Shown here one piece after another: positions 23,621-30,973 of a stretch of 54,110 bases of DNA. The notes under the pieces are model-generated. The model was not told where the DNA came from. It ran no database searches and saw only the letters and a list, made by a program, of their open reading frames with translations. The position numbers and the translations under genes were made by a program. Source of the DNA: DAOUKH01 sp034421515 (GTDB lineage Bacteria > Chloroflexota > Dehalococcoidia > SHYB01). Position 1 is the first letter of the stretch, and every line of letters begins with the position of its first letter. The DNA lies in NCBI GenBank assembly GCA_034421515.1, contig DAOUKH010000094.1, positions 1 to 54,110 on the forward strand, read 5' to 3'.

Positions 23621-25531
23621 TCAGCCGACGACGGCGAGGACCTGGCCCCTGGCGACCTTGTCGCCCGGTGTCGCGGCGAGGCGTTTCACGACGCCGGCCA
23701 CGGGCGAGGGGATCGAGTTCTCCATCTTCATCGCTTCGAGGACGGCGACCTGGTCGCCGGCGGCAACGGTGTCGCCCTCCTCCACAAGGTAGCGCAACAG
23801 GAGGCCTGGTAAGGGCGCTTCGATTGCCGTCTCGCCCTCCGCGGCTTGGGCCGCGCGCTTGGCCGTCTTTGCCTTCGGCTGCGCCTTGGTTGGCGCGCCC
23901 GGAGCGCGACGCGGCCCACTCGCCGAGCGGAGCGCGTAGCCCCCTTCATCGGCAGGGTCGACGTCCACCCGGTAGTGCTCGCCTTCGACGTACACGTTGA
24001 AGGTCCGTGTGAGCGGCCCCTTGGGCGGGGCATCCACCGCGCCGTCGAGCAGCGCGCCGTTCTTCGCTCGCTTGATCAGCTCGTCCTCGCGCTCGATGTC
24101 CTCGATGGTCTTGATGTTCACGTCGTCGGGCTTCCGTTCGAGCCCATACTTCCAGCGCAGGAAGCGCATCCCCGTGGTTGGGTAGAGCGCATAGGTGAGC
24201 ACGTCGCCGATGTCCTTGGCGATTTCCTTGGTCTCCTCCCGCGCCTTCTGAAGCTCGGGTTCGAGGACGTCGCCGGTGCGGCTCGTGATGGGCTCGCGGC
24301 CTCGAGGGTAGTCCTTGAGCGCGCGGTCGACGAGTGCGGGGTCGATGGGGCGCGGCGGCCGGCCGTACAGGCCGTAACAGTAGTCCTTCACCTGCGAGGT
24401 GATCATCTCGTAGCGCCCGAAGAGGACGTTGTTCGCCGCCTGCACGCCGACGATCTGGCTGGTCGGAGTCACCAGCGGCGGGTAGCCCATGTCGGCGCGG
24501 GTCCTGGGCAGCTCCTCGTAGACCTCGTTCAACCGGTCGAGGGCCTCCGCCTCGCGGAGCTGCGCGACCAAGTTCGAGATCATGCCGCCGGGGATCTGGT
24601 GCATCAGCACGTTCGTGTCGATGGCGGCGAACTTCGTGTCGTCGAGGTAGTCGCGGTAGCGGGGAACGACGCGTTCGAGGTGCTCCCCGATCTTCAGCAA
24701 GTAGGGCAGGTCGAGGCCCGTGTCGCGGGCCGTGTTCTGGAGGGTGACGATGATCGGCTCGACGGCGGGCTGGGCCGCTCGCAGCGCGAGGGGAGCGAGG
24801 CAGGCGTCGACGACGTCGATACCGGCCTCGGCCGCCTTCAAGACAGCCATCGAGGCCATGCCGCTGGTGTAGTGCGTGTGAAGCTGAAGCGGCACCGACA
24901 GCTTCGCCTTGAGCGCAATGACCAGCGCCTCGGCGTCGTTGGGGTTGATCAACCCCGCCATGTCCTTGATGCAGATGGAGTCGGCGCCAAGGCTCTCGTA
25001 TTGGAGCGCCTTCTCGACGAAATAGTCGAGGTCGTAGATCTCGCCGCCCAGCCGACCCTCGGTCACGGAGTAGGAGATGGCGGCCTGGGCATGCTTGCCG
25101 TTCTCCTTGACCGCCTTAACCGAGGTCTCAAGGTTCCACGGGTCGTTGAGCGCGTCGAAGATGCGGAAGATGTCGATGCCAACCTCGGCGGAATGGGCCA
25201 CGAAGGCGCGCACGAGGTCATCGGCGTAGTTGCGGTAGCCCACCAGGTTTTGGCCGCGGAGCAGCATCTGGAACGGTGTCTTGGGCATCAGGCGCTTGAG
25301 GATACGGACGCGCTCCCACGGGTCTTCCCCTAGGAACCGCGTCATAACGTCGAAGGTCGCGCCGCCCCACATTTCGACGGAGTGAAAGCCGGCGTCGTCC
25401 ATCGCCGCGGCGATGGGTTCGAGGTCTTCCGTCAGAAAGCGCGTGGCCACCGTGCATTGGTGGCCGTCGCGGAAGGTCGTGTCGGTGATCTTGAGCGGGT
25501 TGGCGCTACCCTTCAAGTTCTTCGCGGGCAT
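23621..25531 (-). CDS. Carboxyltransferase subunit with C-terminal biotin domain (PycB/5S-like)
   Basis: 636 residues from ATG 25531. The N-terminal TIM barrel (LKITDTTFRDGHQ, GGATFDVMTRFLGEDPWERVR, the CIKDMAG lysine region, and HTHYTSGMA metal histidines) transfers carboxyl groups to or from pyruvate/oxaloacetate. A conserved helical domain, an Ala/Lys-rich linker (about 530-560) and a biotinyl domain follow; the biotin lysine is in EAMKMEN, 35 residues from the C-terminus. It resembles subunit B of pyruvate carboxylase, the oxaloacetate decarboxylase alpha subunit and a 5S-1.3S fusion of transcarboxylase. No biotin carboxylase gene is nearby. It is the third gene of the unit 27360-23621. 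Confidence 0.92.
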   Translation of the reverse strand: MPAKNLKGSANPLKITDTTFRDGHQCTVATRFLTEDLEPIAAAMDDAGFHSVEMWGGATFDVMTRFLGEDPWERVRILKRLMPKTPFQMLLRGQNLVGYRNYADDLVRAFVAHSAEVGIDIFRIFDALNDPWNLETSVKAVKENGKHAQAAISYSVTEGRLGGEIYDLDYFVEKALQYESLGADSICIKDMAGLINPNDAEALVIALKAKLSVPLQLHTHYTSGMASMAVLKAAEAGIDVVDACLAPLALRAAQPAVEPIIVTLQNTARDTGLDLPYLLKIGEHLERVVPRYRDYLDDTKFAAIDTNVLMHQIPGGMISNLVAQLREAEALDRLNEVYEELPRTRADMGYPPLVTPTSQIVGVQAANNVLFGRYEMITSQVKDYCYGLYGRPPRPIDPALVDRALKDYPRGREPITSRTGDVLEPELQKAREETKEIAKDIGDVLTYALYPTTGMRFLRWKYGLERKPDDVNIKTIEDIEREDELIKRAKNGALLDGAVDAPPKGPLTRTFNVYVEGEHYRVDVDPADEGGYALRSASGPRRAPGAPTKAQPKAKTAKRAAQAAEGETAIEAPLPGLLLRYLVEEGDTVAAGDQVAVLEAMKMENSIPSPVAGVVKRLAATPGDKVARGQVLAVVG

Positions 25532-25594
25532 CGACAGCGGTTCCTTTCGCGGGCGGGACAGGCGGGCGCCCATTCCTTCAGGAGCGGCGCCAGC

Positions 25595-25753
25595 TCAACG
25601 GCGGTCGCGGGACGCCCAACGCACGTGGTTGCGCGTCGCCCGGAAGCGGCCCTCATAGGCCCAGCGAGACCGGGGCCGGGCCGCCGACTGCTCGTGCTTC
25701 GTGTACGCGTTGATCGCGGCCAAGATGGCCGCCATCACCTTGTCGCTCAACAT
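25595..25753 (-). CDS. 52-residue accessory protein of the carboxyltransferase operon
   Basis: A small gene from ATG 25753. The product starts MLSDKVMAAILAAINAYTK, then HEQSAARPRSRWAYEGRFR, and ends in a basic RNHVRWASRDRR tail. A helix with the pattern AAIxAAIxAY followed by a Trp-x-x-x-GR motif resembles the small C-terminal or accessory segments found beside biotin-dependent decarboxylases and carboxylases. It sits 53 bp after the CoA carboxyltransferase gene and 63 bp before the biotin-bearing subunit gene, so it probably helps assemble that complex. The similarity is weak and the role inferred. Confidence 0.65.
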   Translation of the reverse strand: MLSDKVMAAILAAINAYTKHEQSAARPRSRWAYEGRFRATRNHVRWASRDRR

Positions 25754-25806
25754 CAAGAAAATTATAGCCGCTGAAGCGGCGTAGCAGGCCGTTGGCGGCG
25801 ACCCAT

Positions 25807-27360
25807 CTAGAGCGGAATGTTGCCGTGCTTCTTCGGGGGAAGCGTGTCGCGCTTCGTCTCAAGCATGCGAAGCGCCTTGATGAGGCGGGGGCGTGTGTTA
25901 CGCGGATCGATGACGTCGTCGACGAAGCCGCGGGCCGCGGCGATGTACGGGTTGGCGAACTTGCCCTTGTATTCCTCAATGAGACGGGCCCGCTCCGCCT
26001 CGGGGTCGTCGGCCTTGGAGATCTCCTCGCGGTTGACGATGTTCACCGCGCCGTCGGCGCCCATGACGGCGATCTCGGCGTTGGGCCAACTGAAGTTCAC
26101 GTCGCCTCGGAGGTGCTTGCTGCTCATGACGATGTACGCGCCCCCGTAGGCCTTGCGCGTGATCACCGCCAGCTTCGGCACCGTCGCCTCGGAGTAGGCG
26201 AAGAGCAGCTTGGCGCCGTGCGTGATGATGCCGCCGTGCTCCTGCCCCGTACCCGGCAGATACCCCGGAACGTCGGCGAACGTGATCAGCGGAATGTTGA
26301 AGCAGTCGCAGAACCGGACGAACCGCGCCGCCTTGCGGGAGGCGTCGATGTCGAGCACGCCGGCGAGATAGGCGGGCTGCTGCGCCACGATGCCCACCGA
26401 CTTCCCATCGAGCCGTGCGTGGCCCACGATGATGTTCGGCGCGTAGTCCTCGTGGACCTCCAGGAAGTCACCGTCGTCGACGACCGCGCGGATGATCTCC
26501 TTCATGTCGTAGGGCTTGGCGGGGTCGTCGGGCACGGCGTCCATCAGCGCATCGGAGACGCGGTTGGGATCGTCGGTCGCGGGTTGCTCCGGCGGGTCCT
26601 CCATGTTGTTGGAAGGGAGGAAGCTGACCAGGCGGCGCACCTGCTCAAAGCACTCCTGCTCGCTCTCCAAGGCGAAATGGGCCACGCCGCTCTTGGTGGC
26701 GTGACTCATCGCGCCGCCCAAGTCTTCATGGGTGACCTCTTCGCCGGTCACGGCCTTGATGACGTCGGGGCCCGTGATGTACATCTGCCCGATGCCCTTC
26801 GCCATGAAGACGTAGTCCGTGATCGCGGGCGAGTAGACCGCACCCCCGGCGCAGGGGCCGAGGATGACCGAAATCTGGGGAATGACGCCCGAGGCCAGGG
26901 TGTTGCGTAGGAAGATCTCGCCGTAGCCCCGCAGGCTCACGACTCCTTCCTGAATGCGTGCCCCGCCGGAATCGTTGAGGCCGATCACAGGCGCGCCCAC
27001 GCGCATCGCCATGTCCAGCAGCTTGACGATCTTCTCGCCGACGACCTCCGAAAGCGAACCGCCGAAGACGGTGAAGTCCTGGGCGAAGACGAAGACCACG
27101 CGCCCGTCGATCTTGCCGTGGCCGGTGACGACGGCGTCGCCGGGGATCTCCGTCCCCGCAAGGCCGAAGTCGGTGGCGCGGTGCGTAACGAAAGGGTCGA
27201 TTTCGTCAAACGTACCGTCATCGAGCAGCAGGTCGATCCGCTCTCGGGCGGTGAGCTTGCCGCGCTTGTGCTGCTGCTCGATGCGGCGCTCGCCGCCCCC
27301 TAGGCGCGACGCGGCGCGGCGGCGTTCTAGGTCGGCGAGGCGGTCTGAGGTTGTAGTCAT
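25807..27360 (-). CDS. Acyl-CoA carboxyltransferase (propionyl/methylmalonyl-CoA type, 12S-like)
   Basis: 517 residues with two crotonase-fold halves. KLTARERIDLLLDDGTFDEI is the usual start; GGSLSEVVGEKIVKLLD, GLNDSGGARIQEGV and CAGGAVYSPAITDYVFM form the N-terminal CoA site; FADVPGYLPGTGQEHGGII and KAYGGAYIVMSSKHLRGD form the C-terminal carboxybiotin site. It is the beta-subunit type of propionyl-CoA carboxylase, methylmalonyl-CoA decarboxylase alpha and transcarboxylase 12S. With no biotin carboxylase adjacent and a PycB-like partner downstream, transcarboxylase or decarboxylase chemistry is the leading reading; a carboxylase using a remote AccC is possible. Confidence 0.92.
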   Translation of the reverse strand: MTTTSDRLADLERRRAASRLGGGERRIEQQHKRGKLTARERIDLLLDDGTFDEIDPFVTHRATDFGLAGTEIPGDAVVTGHGKIDGRVVFVFAQDFTVFGGSLSEVVGEKIVKLLDMAMRVGAPVIGLNDSGGARIQEGVVSLRGYGEIFLRNTLASGVIPQISVILGPCAGGAVYSPAITDYVFMAKGIGQMYITGPDVIKAVTGEEVTHEDLGGAMSHATKSGVAHFALESEQECFEQVRRLVSFLPSNNMEDPPEQPATDDPNRVSDALMDAVPDDPAKPYDMKEIIRAVVDDGDFLEVHEDYAPNIIVGHARLDGKSVGIVAQQPAYLAGVLDIDASRKAARFVRFCDCFNIPLITFADVPGYLPGTGQEHGGIITHGAKLLFAYSEATVPKLAVITRKAYGGAYIVMSSKHLRGDVNFSWPNAEIAVMGADGAVNIVNREEISKADDPEAERARLIEEYKGKFANPYIAAARGFVDDVIDPRNTRPRLIKALRMLETKRDTLPPKKHGNIPL

Positions 27361-27513
27361 AGGCCTGCTATCTTGACGAAGAAGGGTGTCGCCCGCTCCG
27401 CTTCGGAGCCGAGGAAAGCCCAGGTATGCTACCAGAGCGCCACTTTTGGCCGCAAGCGCGACCCCCGCTTGACTCTGCTGCTTAGTGGCTCGTAGACGGC
27501 CGGGAAGGGCCGG

Positions 27514-29058
27514 CTATTGGCGGGGCGCGTCGGGGAGCCGCAGGCCGGCGTTGAAGAAGCTGCTGAGCACCATCGCGCGGATGAACGGGTGCTCGTCGGG
27601 AGGCAGGCCGCGCTCGGGGTCGAGACCGGCGCCGGCGGCGCGGGCGAGCCGCGCAAGGTCGTGCTTTCCCGCTCGAAGCAGGATGTCGCTTTGGCACTCC
27701 AGCCGGCGGTGCAGCATGGCGGCGAAGTCTTCGTCGACGAGGTCCCGTGCCGCCATCGAGATGAGTGCGTCGAGTGTCCGCCCGCCGTCGAACCCGGAGC
27801 GTTGGGGCATCGTCCCCGACTGCCATTCGTCGACGTAGGCCCAGACCGATTCAGGTTCGAAGAACCATTGCCGGAACTCCGGTGTGGCGAGCAACGCCCC
27901 GGTCTCGGTGAGCCGGTCAACGCCCTCGTCCGCGGCACTCATCATGAGGATCTGCTCGGGCTCGGTGGGGGTGTCGATGACCTCGCGCCAGATTTCGAGG
28001 CCTGCGGGAAGCCGCCGGCGCTTGGCGACGGACCTCCGCCGTGCCTGGGCGATCAGGTCGCCCGCGAAGGCGGGCTCCACCTCGACGGAGTTCAGCCCCT
28101 GCGACTGCAAGGCCGCAAGGATCTCGTCGAGTTCTTCGCGGGTCATCATGTCCACGCCGGTGCAGCTCTTCACGCCCGTCTCTTGGTTGGTGAGGACAGT
28201 GACGACCTTCAGATAGTCGTCGGCGCGCCGGCGCGCGATGGTAATGGCCTGGTCGCCGTAGCGGTCGAGCAAGGAGACGCTGACATGCTCCCAGGGGAGC
28301 CGGGTGCTGCTTTCCGGGGCCCGGAGGGCAGGCCGCCGGGAGCGGAACATGGACGATTGCATGATGATGCGTCCGTAGGCAGCGCGGGCGCGCCTCCGCA
28401 CCTTGACGTTGGGGTCGCCGTCGGCGCTCTCTTGCAGCCGGCCTACGGACAAGGGGCTGGCCAGTGCCTCCAAGGCCTCGATCGCCGCGAGGACCGCGCT
28501 CACGCGCGCGCTGGAGAGCAACGGGAGGATCAGGGGAAGCGCCCGCTCGTCCGCCGCCTCAGTTAGGGTGAGCAGGACCAGCCTGCGCCCCGCCGCGTCG
28601 TCGCTCTCTAGGTCGTAGAGGAAGCGCTCGCGGAAGCCCTCGTCGCCGTCGGCCCGCCGGAAGATGGTCTCCCGGGCATCCGGGATGAGGGATTCATGGT
28701 CGAGCCCGTCGGCGGCGTGGAGCGCCGAGGTCTCGCCCATCGCGTCGAGGATCGCGCCTGCGGCGCCCCGCACGGTCGCGCTGAGTGTGTCGTCGCGGAG
28801 GATCTCCCACAGAGGAGCAATCGCGCGGGGCCCTTCGATCTGCGCCAGGAGCTCTGCCGCCCGTTCCCGCTCGCGCTCGCCCCCGTTCTTGATCCGTTCC
28901 GTCAGATAGGGCGCGGCCACGCCCGCGGACGCGCGCACGCGCCGCGCGAAGCGCTTCGACTCGGCGTAGCGCCATTCGCCGGCGGCGATCTTCTCGAGGC
29001 CTCGGGCGAGCTCGATCTCGCTGATCTCTCTGTGGCGTCTTTTTGGTTGCGGGCCCAT
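27514..29058 (-). CDS. HEAT-repeat protein of unknown function
   Basis: 514 residues, soluble. The N-terminal half to about residue 240 is a run of helical HEAT-like repeats (ERERAAELLAQIEGPRAIAPL, LSATVRGAAGAILDAMGE, SAVLAAIEALEALASPLSVG). The C-terminal half is different, with YGDQAITIARRRADDYLKVV, REELDEILAALQSQGLN and SGFDGGRTLDALISMAARDL; I do not recognise it. HEAT repeats usually serve as protein-interaction scaffolds. The gene diverges from the AAA+ operon at 29333 and shares its regulatory region, suggesting related function. No ribosome-binding site is obvious at the ATG. Confidence 0.75.
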   Translation of the reverse strand: MGPQPKRRHREISEIELARGLEKIAAGEWRYAESKRFARRVRASAGVAAPYLTERIKNGGERERERAAELLAQIEGPRAIAPLWEILRDDTLSATVRGAAGAILDAMGETSALHAADGLDHESLIPDARETIFRRADGDEGFRERFLYDLESDDAAGRRLVLLTLTEAADERALPLILPLLSSARVSAVLAAIEALEALASPLSVGRLQESADGDPNVKVRRRARAAYGRIIMQSSMFRSRRPALRAPESSTRLPWEHVSVSLLDRYGDQAITIARRRADDYLKVVTVLTNQETGVKSCTGVDMMTREELDEILAALQSQGLNSVEVEPAFAGDLIAQARRRSVAKRRRLPAGLEIWREVIDTPTEPEQILMMSAADEGVDRLTETGALLATPEFRQWFFEPESVWAYVDEWQSGTMPQRSGFDGGRTLDALISMAARDLVDEDFAAMLHRRLECQSDILLRAGKHDLARLARAAGAGLDPERGLPPDEHPFIRAMVLSSFFNAGLRLPDAPRQ

Positions 29059-29127
29059 GAGTTGAGTGGACTAGCGCGTGAGTTTCGCGCTTCGTTTTGG
29101 TCCTGCGGCGTGCGTTATGGTTTCTTC

Positions 29128-29149
29128 TCTTTTCCGTGTCTTTTCCGTG
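29128..29149. repeat. 11-bp perfect tandem repeat in the divergent promoter region
   Basis: TCTTTTCCGTG occurs twice in direct succession (29128-29138 and 29139-29149), 70 bp upstream of the HEAT gene start. Function unknown; it could be a regulator half-site pair for the HEAT gene. Confidence 0.5.
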
Positions 29150-29188
29150 CCGACGAGCCCCGTCACTTCAGGTAGAAGGGCCTCAATG

Positions 29189-29260
29189 TTTGAACTTGGT
29201 TCAAAACTTCTTGACAAAGTAGGATCGGGTTCGATACCTTGTTTGAGTGCGGTATTGAAC
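29189..29260 (+). promoter_or_regulatory. Promoter and double operator of the AAA+ operon
   Basis: A palindrome TTTGAAC-TTG-GTTCAAA (29189-29205) lies just before a perfect TTGACA (29211-29216). A second inverted repeat, GTTCGATACC with GGTATTGAAC (29229-29238 and 29251-29260, one G-T pair), overlaps the expected -10 zone; TACCTT at 29235-29240 is a weak candidate. All four arms carry GAAC or GTTC, so one regulator may bind both. The centre spacing (3 and 20 between half-sites) differs from the LexA box (4), so this is not an SOS box. Confidence 0.5.
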
Positions 29261-29332
29261 GGAGTTTAGATTGTTTTCACTCGCTTGGCAACCTCCGGTG
29301 CCGCACAGAGACGATCCAGTAAGGAGGCATGG

Positions 29333-30331
29333 ATGGCGTTCATTACGGCATGGCCTGTGAACGGCGAGCGCAAGGGCGATTGGGATCGCATGGTCCAGTA
29401 CTACGGACTGTGCGAGGTGCTGCCCGACCGTAGCCGCCCGGAGCAGACCGAAAAAACATTCCGCGATTGGGCCTACAAGAAGCGGCTGGCCTTCGTGGAA
29501 GGCGAAAACATGGTGGCCTTCGATCCGAAGACCTACAACCCCAAGGATTCGCTCGACCGCGGCCGCTTCGGGTTCCTCCTTCGATATATCCGCCCGCGTG
29601 ACTTCTCCACGTTTAAGCGGGATGTCGAAGAGCACCTCAACATCCGCTCGATGTACGTCCTGGACGCCATCAAGGGCTACTGGCTCCGCGAAGGCGTCAT
29701 CCATGACGTGAGCGGCCGCATCTCGGCCGACCGGGAGCTGCTTCGCCTCATGGGCTTCAGCTACCTCGAACTGGTCAACGCCCTCGACGGCGTCGTCAAG
29801 CGCGAGTACCTGAGCGACGTAATCAACGGACAGGCCCTGATCGATCCCGCCTTCGGGAGCGAGTTCGGTCACTACTTCGTGAACTTCGACATCCTCAAAG
29901 AGCGGTTCTTCGAGGCGGAGTTCCTGCTGCACGCCGCCGGCCATCCCATCAGCCTGGACCAGCTTGGCCAGCAGATGGGCGTCGACGACCTCGACGACCT
30001 GCAAGCGATCCTTCGCGAGGCGAAGAGCCGCTTCGACGTCAACATCGAGGTGACCGACAGCCACGTGATGTTCGGCGCGCCGAGCCAGAAGTCGATCGAA
30101 GGCCTGATCCAGCGGGAGCGGAACAACCGGCAGCGCCTTGAACAGTCCGAGGAGCAGCTCAAGGAGCGGCTCAAGACGGTCAAGGACCTTCTCGACCGGT
30201 ACAACGCACGTGAAGCGAAGATCCTCAACGAGGTCGAGCAGTACCGCGAGGAAGGCCGCGTGGTCTGGATCAAGGCGAAAGTCGTCGATGCGGCCGTGAG
30301 CCACATCGAGGGCGGGAGGAAGGTGAGCTAA
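29333..30331 (+). CDS. Winged-helix and coiled-coil protein, first gene of AAA+ operon
   Basis: 332 residues, no signal or membrane segment. Residues 1-190 are mixed (WDRMVQYYGLCEVLPD, FGFLLRYIRPRDFSTF). Residues 193-250, with FEAEFLLHAAGHPISLDQLG and later SRFDVNIEVTDSHVMFG, look like a winged helix of the kind seen in ScpB (usual form LLFAAGxPLSLxxLA). A coiled coil covers about 255-310 (RQRLEQSEEQLKERLKTVKD). The start is ATG 29333 with AAGGAGG at 29321-29327; an overlapping ATG at 29329 is out of frame. The stop overlaps the next start by one base (TAATG), so the pair is coupled. I do not recognise the family, and the ScpB resemblance is by eye. Confidence 0.8.
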   Translation: MAFITAWPVNGERKGDWDRMVQYYGLCEVLPDRSRPEQTEKTFRDWAYKKRLAFVEGENMVAFDPKTYNPKDSLDRGRFGFLLRYIRPRDFSTFKRDVEEHLNIRSMYVLDAIKGYWLREGVIHDVSGRISADRELLRLMGFSYLELVNALDGVVKREYLSDVINGQALIDPAFGSEFGHYFVNFDILKERFFEAEFLLHAAGHPISLDQLGQQMGVDDLDDLQAILREAKSRFDVNIEVTDSHVMFGAPSQKSIEGLIQRERNNRQRLEQSEEQLKERLKTVKDLLDRYNAREAKILNEVEQYREEGRVVWIKAKVVDAAVSHIEGGRKVS

Positions 30332-30831
30332 TGGCGACCGTAGCGCAATCCCTGCCGCCGCAGGCTATCGACGAGGCGCTGCAAGAAGTGGCGCCCTACG
30401 ACCGGCACAACGAAGAGCTGGTCCAGTTCAAGGGTTACCTGGAGAAGCTCGACTCGAAGCAACTCCGCTCTCTGCGTGACGAGCTCAAGGGCGTCGCCCG
30501 TGTGCGGGGCCGGAAGATCCTCCTTCGCGAGGGGCTGCTCGAGCGCCTCGGCACCGAGTGGCTGCGCAAACAGCAGGAGATCGTCGAGGGCGAGCTGGCG
30601 AAGATCGAGGTGGCGAAAGACACCATCGACTTCAACATCCTCGAGCTCGAGCTGAGCAGCCAGAACTGGCAGCTCGGCAAGATGACCCAGGTCATGAACC
30701 TGGACGAGCAGGCCGCCGCCGACCCCATGATCGACATGCTGAAGCGGCGCCAGAGCGACGACGAAGCCGCCGCCTTGAAGGTCCAGGGAGGCATTGAAGA
30801 CGAGCGGCTCGACGCCATCTTCGGAGTGTAG
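30331..30831 (+). CDS. Small helical protein, second gene of AAA+ operon
   Basis: 166 residues, almost entirely charged helix: LDSKQLRSLRDELKGVARV, WLRKQQEIVEGELAKIEVAK and ELELSSQNWQLGKMTQVMNL. Many heptad-like positions suggest a helical bundle or coiled coil. It has no cysteines and no catalytic motif I recognise. Translation is coupled to the preceding gene through TAATG. A long hairpin follows before the ATPase gene. It is probably a partner or adaptor of the AAA+ protein; this is inferred from position only. Confidence 0.75.
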   Translation: MATVAQSLPPQAIDEALQEVAPYDRHNEELVQFKGYLEKLDSKQLRSLRDELKGVARVRGRKILLREGLLERLGTEWLRKQQEIVEGELAKIEVAKDTIDFNILELELSSQNWQLGKMTQVMNLDEQAAADPMIDMLKRRQSDDEAAALKVQGGIEDERLDAIFGV

Positions 30832-30861
30832 GGCGAATCGCCCCGCACTCGGTGAGGCGGT

Positions 30862-30904
30862 GCTTGGCTCCCGCCGGTCCCCCGTGGGCTGGCGGGAGCC
30901 AAGC
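30862..30904 (+). other. Perfect 14-bp hairpin between operon genes 2 and 3
   Basis: GCTTGGCTCCCGCC (30862-30875) pairs exactly with 30891-30904 around a 15-base loop. No T tract follows, so it is not a standard intrinsic terminator. In a polycistronic mRNA such a stem could protect a processed end or set different levels for the ATPase. It lies in the 142-bp gap before the ATPase gene. Confidence 0.7.
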
Positions 30905-30973
30905 CGTCCCTCGGACACTCCAACACCACTCGTCTGAGACCGGCAAGCGAACGGCGCGGCCGGAAGGAGTTTG

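Noticed and set aside
25807..27360. Acetyl-CoA carboxylase carboxyltransferase (AccA/AccD)
   Set aside because: It is a single chain with both halves of the propionyl-CoA type, lacks the AccD zinc finger, and its partner is a PycB-like subunit.
29226..29245. T-loop-like GGGTTCGATACC upstream of the AAA+ operon
   Set aside because: Only part of a T-stem pairs and there is no acceptor or anticodon arm; the sequence is explained better as one arm of an inverted repeat.
29201..30304. Minus-strand 367-codon frame opposite the first AAA+ operon gene
   Set aside because: It is antisense to a gene with a strong Shine-Dalgarno and translational coupling; composition is that of a shadow frame.
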